Of a stretch of DNA of 7,350 nucleotides, positions 5,698 to 7,350 are shown one piece after another. The stretch is from an uncultured Lachnospiraceae bacterium. GTDB taxonomy: Bacteria > Bacillota > Clostridia > Lachnospirales > Lachnospiraceae. The translations under genes and the position numbers were made by a program. How positions within the stretch are numbered: the first letter of the stretch is position 1; each line of letters opens with the position of its first letter. The notes beneath the pieces were generated by a model. It did no database searches, was not told where the DNA came from, and was given only the letters and a program-made list of their open reading frames with translations. The DNA is taken from NCBI GenBank assembly GCA_947177925.1, contig CAMWWJ010000165.1:1-7350 (forward strand), written 5' to 3'.

Positions 5698-6860
5698 TGA
5701 CAGACATCATGATTACGGATTCGATTTTATATGTAGGAGCAGATGATAAGACGATTGATTTATTTGAAAGTCAATATCTGGTTCCAAATGGGATTTCCTA
5801 TAATTCTTATGTGATTATGGATGAAAAAATTGCGATAATGGACAGTGTGGATGAAAGAGCGGCTGCAGGGTGGATTCGCAATCTGGAGAAAACGTTAAAT
5901 GGCCGTACTCCAGATTATCTGGTTATTTCACATATGGAGCCTGATCATGCAGGCAGCATTCAGGTGTTGGCAGAAAAATATCCTTCCATACAGTTTGTTG
6001 GTAATATGAAGACCTTTCAGATGATAGAACAGTTTTTTGAGTTTGACCTGTCAGATAAAAAGGTAGTAGTAAAAGAAGGAGATACGTTAAGCCTGGGGAG
6101 CCATACTTTGCAGTTCTTTATGGCGCCTATGGTACATTGGCCAGAGGTCATGGTGGAATATGAGCAAAGTGAGAAGGTTCTCTTTTCGGCAGACGGCTTT
6201 GGGAAATTCGGCGCTTTGGATACAGAAGAAAACTGGGCATGTGAAGCAAGAAGATATTATTTTAATATTGTGGGTAAATATGGCGCCCAAGTGCAGGCAT
6301 TATTAAAGAAAGCGGCTGATTTGGATATTTCCATCATCTGTCCACTGCATGGTCCTATATTAAAGGAAAATCTGGAATACTATATTGGTAAATATCAAAT
6401 TTGGAGCAGCTACGAGCCGGAGGACGAAGGGATTGTCATTGCCTATGCATCTATTCACGGAAATACAAAAAAAGCTGCCGAAAAGCTGGCAGAGATTTTA
6501 GAGAAAAAGGGTGCCAAAAAGGTAGTTTTAACAGACCTTGCCAGAGACGACATGGCAGAAGCGGTAGAGGATGCTTTTCGATATGATAAGCTGGTAGTGG
6601 CTGCTGCTACTTATGATGGAGGAATTTTCCCCTGCGGAGAAGAATTTTTGATGCATTTAAAGAGTAAGAATTATCAAAAACGCACCATTGGATTTATGGA
6701 AAACGGTTCCTGGGCTCCTATGGCAGGAAAGCTTATGAAGGCAATTTGTGAGCCTATGAAGGAAATCACCATTGCAGAGCCGGTTGTAACTATAAAGTCT
6801 TCCATGAAGGCAGACACCATAGAGGCTATGGAGCAGTTGGCAGATGCACTGTTAAACTAA
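5698..6860 (+). CDS. fprA: A-type flavoprotein (flavodiiron protein, FprA family)
   Basis: A 387-residue cytoplasmic enzyme that reduces O2 to water and/or NO to N2O using electrons from rubredoxin or a similar donor. The N-terminal metallo-beta-lactamase-like domain carries the diiron ligands: HMEPDH (His79, Glu81, Asp83, His84), His147 in MVHWPE, Asp166 in SADG and His218 in PLHGP. The C-terminal flavodoxin domain starts near residue 245, with the FMN phosphate loop YASIHGNTKKAA (250-261), a second FMN loop around AATYDGGIFP (303-312) and SWAPMAGK (338-345). The length is that of the minimal class; no fused rubredoxin or flavin reductase domain follows, so an external partner is needed and none is in the window. 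It has its own promoter and terminator, so it is probably monocistronic. Whether O2 or NO is preferred cannot be told from sequence; in clostridia O2 protection is usual. Confidence 0.94.
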
Positions 6861-6888
6861 ACTTGATGTTCTTATTGGTATATTGATA

Positions 6889-6940
6889 GAAGAAAGCATA
6901 TTGAGCTGGAAATTCTGGCCGATATGCTTTCTTCATTTTT
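6889..6940 (+). terminator. Intrinsic terminator of the flavoprotein gene
   Basis: GAAGAAAGCATAT (6889-6901) pairs perfectly, 13 bp, with ATATGCTTTCTTC (6922-6934) across a 20-nt loop, and ATTTTT follows at 6935-6940. It begins 28 nt after the flavoprotein stop. The T-run is on the + strand only, so it acts in the direction of the gene. Confidence 0.88.
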
Positions 6941-7119
6941 GCAGGCAATACGTCAGGTGCCGTGCTACATGCGTATTTGACCGTCTCTTTGAGTATTGGG
7001 CTAAAACATATGAAAAAGAAAAAAATAGAAATAAGACTATCTTTTTGATAAGCTGAGTTGTTATATACAGTAGAATGGAATAGACGTTTAGGACATTTTA
7101 AATGGGAAAGGAGGATTTT
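6941..7119 (+). promoter_or_regulatory. Intergenic region upstream of the sigma factor
   Basis: No gene is supported here. It must hold the sigma factor promoter unless transcription enters from fprA past the terminator. TTGATA (7045-7050) and TAGAAT (7071-7076) look like promoter boxes but are 20 bp apart, which is too far for a good housekeeping promoter. An ECF-type self-promoter with different boxes is possible. AATACG (6947-6952) and CGTATT (6972-6977) form a short inverted repeat of unknown meaning. The ribosome site AAGGAGG is at 7108-7114. Confidence 0.3.
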
Positions 7120-7350
7120 GTGGATACGGATTTTCTTCTGATTATGAAAATGAAACAGGGGAATGAAGAGGCTTTTGATGAATTTGTCCGTAAGTATTAT
7201 GAAGAAATATTAAAGTATTGCAGATATCACTGCTTTGATACAGAATATGCGGAAGATCTTACACAGGAAACCTTTTTGAAATTTTTTGCAAATTTGTCCG
7301 AGTACCATTACAAAGGAAAAACAAAAAATTATTTATATACTGTTGCAGGA
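7120..7350 (+). CDS. ECF-type RNA polymerase sigma factor, 5' part only
   Basis: The first 77 residues of a sigma-70 family factor, cut by the window end. After a short N-terminus (MDTDFLLIMKMKQGNEEAF) comes sigma region 2: the helix AFDEFVRKYYEEILKYC (18-34), then YAEDLTQETFLKFF (43-56), the hallmark of ECF factors that contacts core polymerase, and the start of the -10 recognition part, KNYLYTVAG (69-77). Region 4 lies outside. GTG 7120 is chosen because AAGGAGG (7108-7114) is 5 nt away and the N-terminus matches the family; an in-frame ATG at 7102 with a weak AGGA (7090-7093) would add six residues. Its trigger and target genes are unknown. An anti-sigma factor often follows such genes, but that cannot be seen here. 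Confidence 0.9.
   Translation, partial: MDTDFLLIMKMKQGNEEAFDEFVRKYYEEILKYCRYHCFDTEYAEDLTQETFLKFFANLSEYHYKGKTKNYLYTVAG

Noticed and set aside
6859..7056. Open frame after fprA with a coding-like stretch (FDRLFEYWAKTYE)
   Set aside because: The frame runs through the fprA terminator hairpin, has no ribosome site or credible start, and the stretch is too short to assign; it could be a gene remnant but nothing supports it.

Overview
The window reads as a chromosomal segment of a low-GC Gram-positive anaerobe, most likely a gut Clostridia of the Lachnospiraceae type. This rests on the AT-rich sequence, strong AGGAGG ribosome sites (twice with GTG starts), lipoprotein-anchored sugar-binding protein and amylase, and a clostridial flavodiiron protein. 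No species can be named from the sequence alone. All six genes are on the + strand, and no mobile element, tRNA, rRNA or CRISPR array is visible.

Layout: 1-121 is a leader with a 13-bp palindrome. Positions 122-5540 hold a four-gene maltodextrin-type operon: a lipoprotein solute-binding protein (malE-like), two membrane permeases (malF-like, malG-like) and a lipoprotein GH13 alpha-amylase. The three downstream genes are tightly packed (malF/malG overlap by 1 nt; the amylase starts 12 nt after malG). malE is separated from malF by 134 nt holding a terminator-like hairpin and competing upstream hairpins. Positions 5541-5697 hold a very long hairpin with a U-tract, and the U-tract overlaps a good promoter. 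Positions 5698-6860 encode an A-type flavoprotein (flavodiiron protein), closed by a clear terminator at 6889-6940. From 7120 to the window end is the 5' part of an ECF-type sigma factor.

Inferred workings: the tethered amylase cuts starch or long dextrins at the cell surface, the tethered binding protein captures the oligosaccharides, and the MalF/MalG channel imports them. No ATPase gene is present, so the system probably uses a shared MsmX/MalK-type ATPase encoded elsewhere. The flavoprotein is a separate unit, probably for O2 or NO detoxification, and has its own promoter.

The genes belong to known families and I do not see a new protein system. The points most worth a second look are non-coding or repeat structures: the Asp-Ala linker built by a 36-bp duplication, the competing hairpins between malE and malF, a strong hairpin lying exactly over the amylase lipobox codons, and the 24-pair G.U-rich hairpin fused to the flavoprotein promoter.
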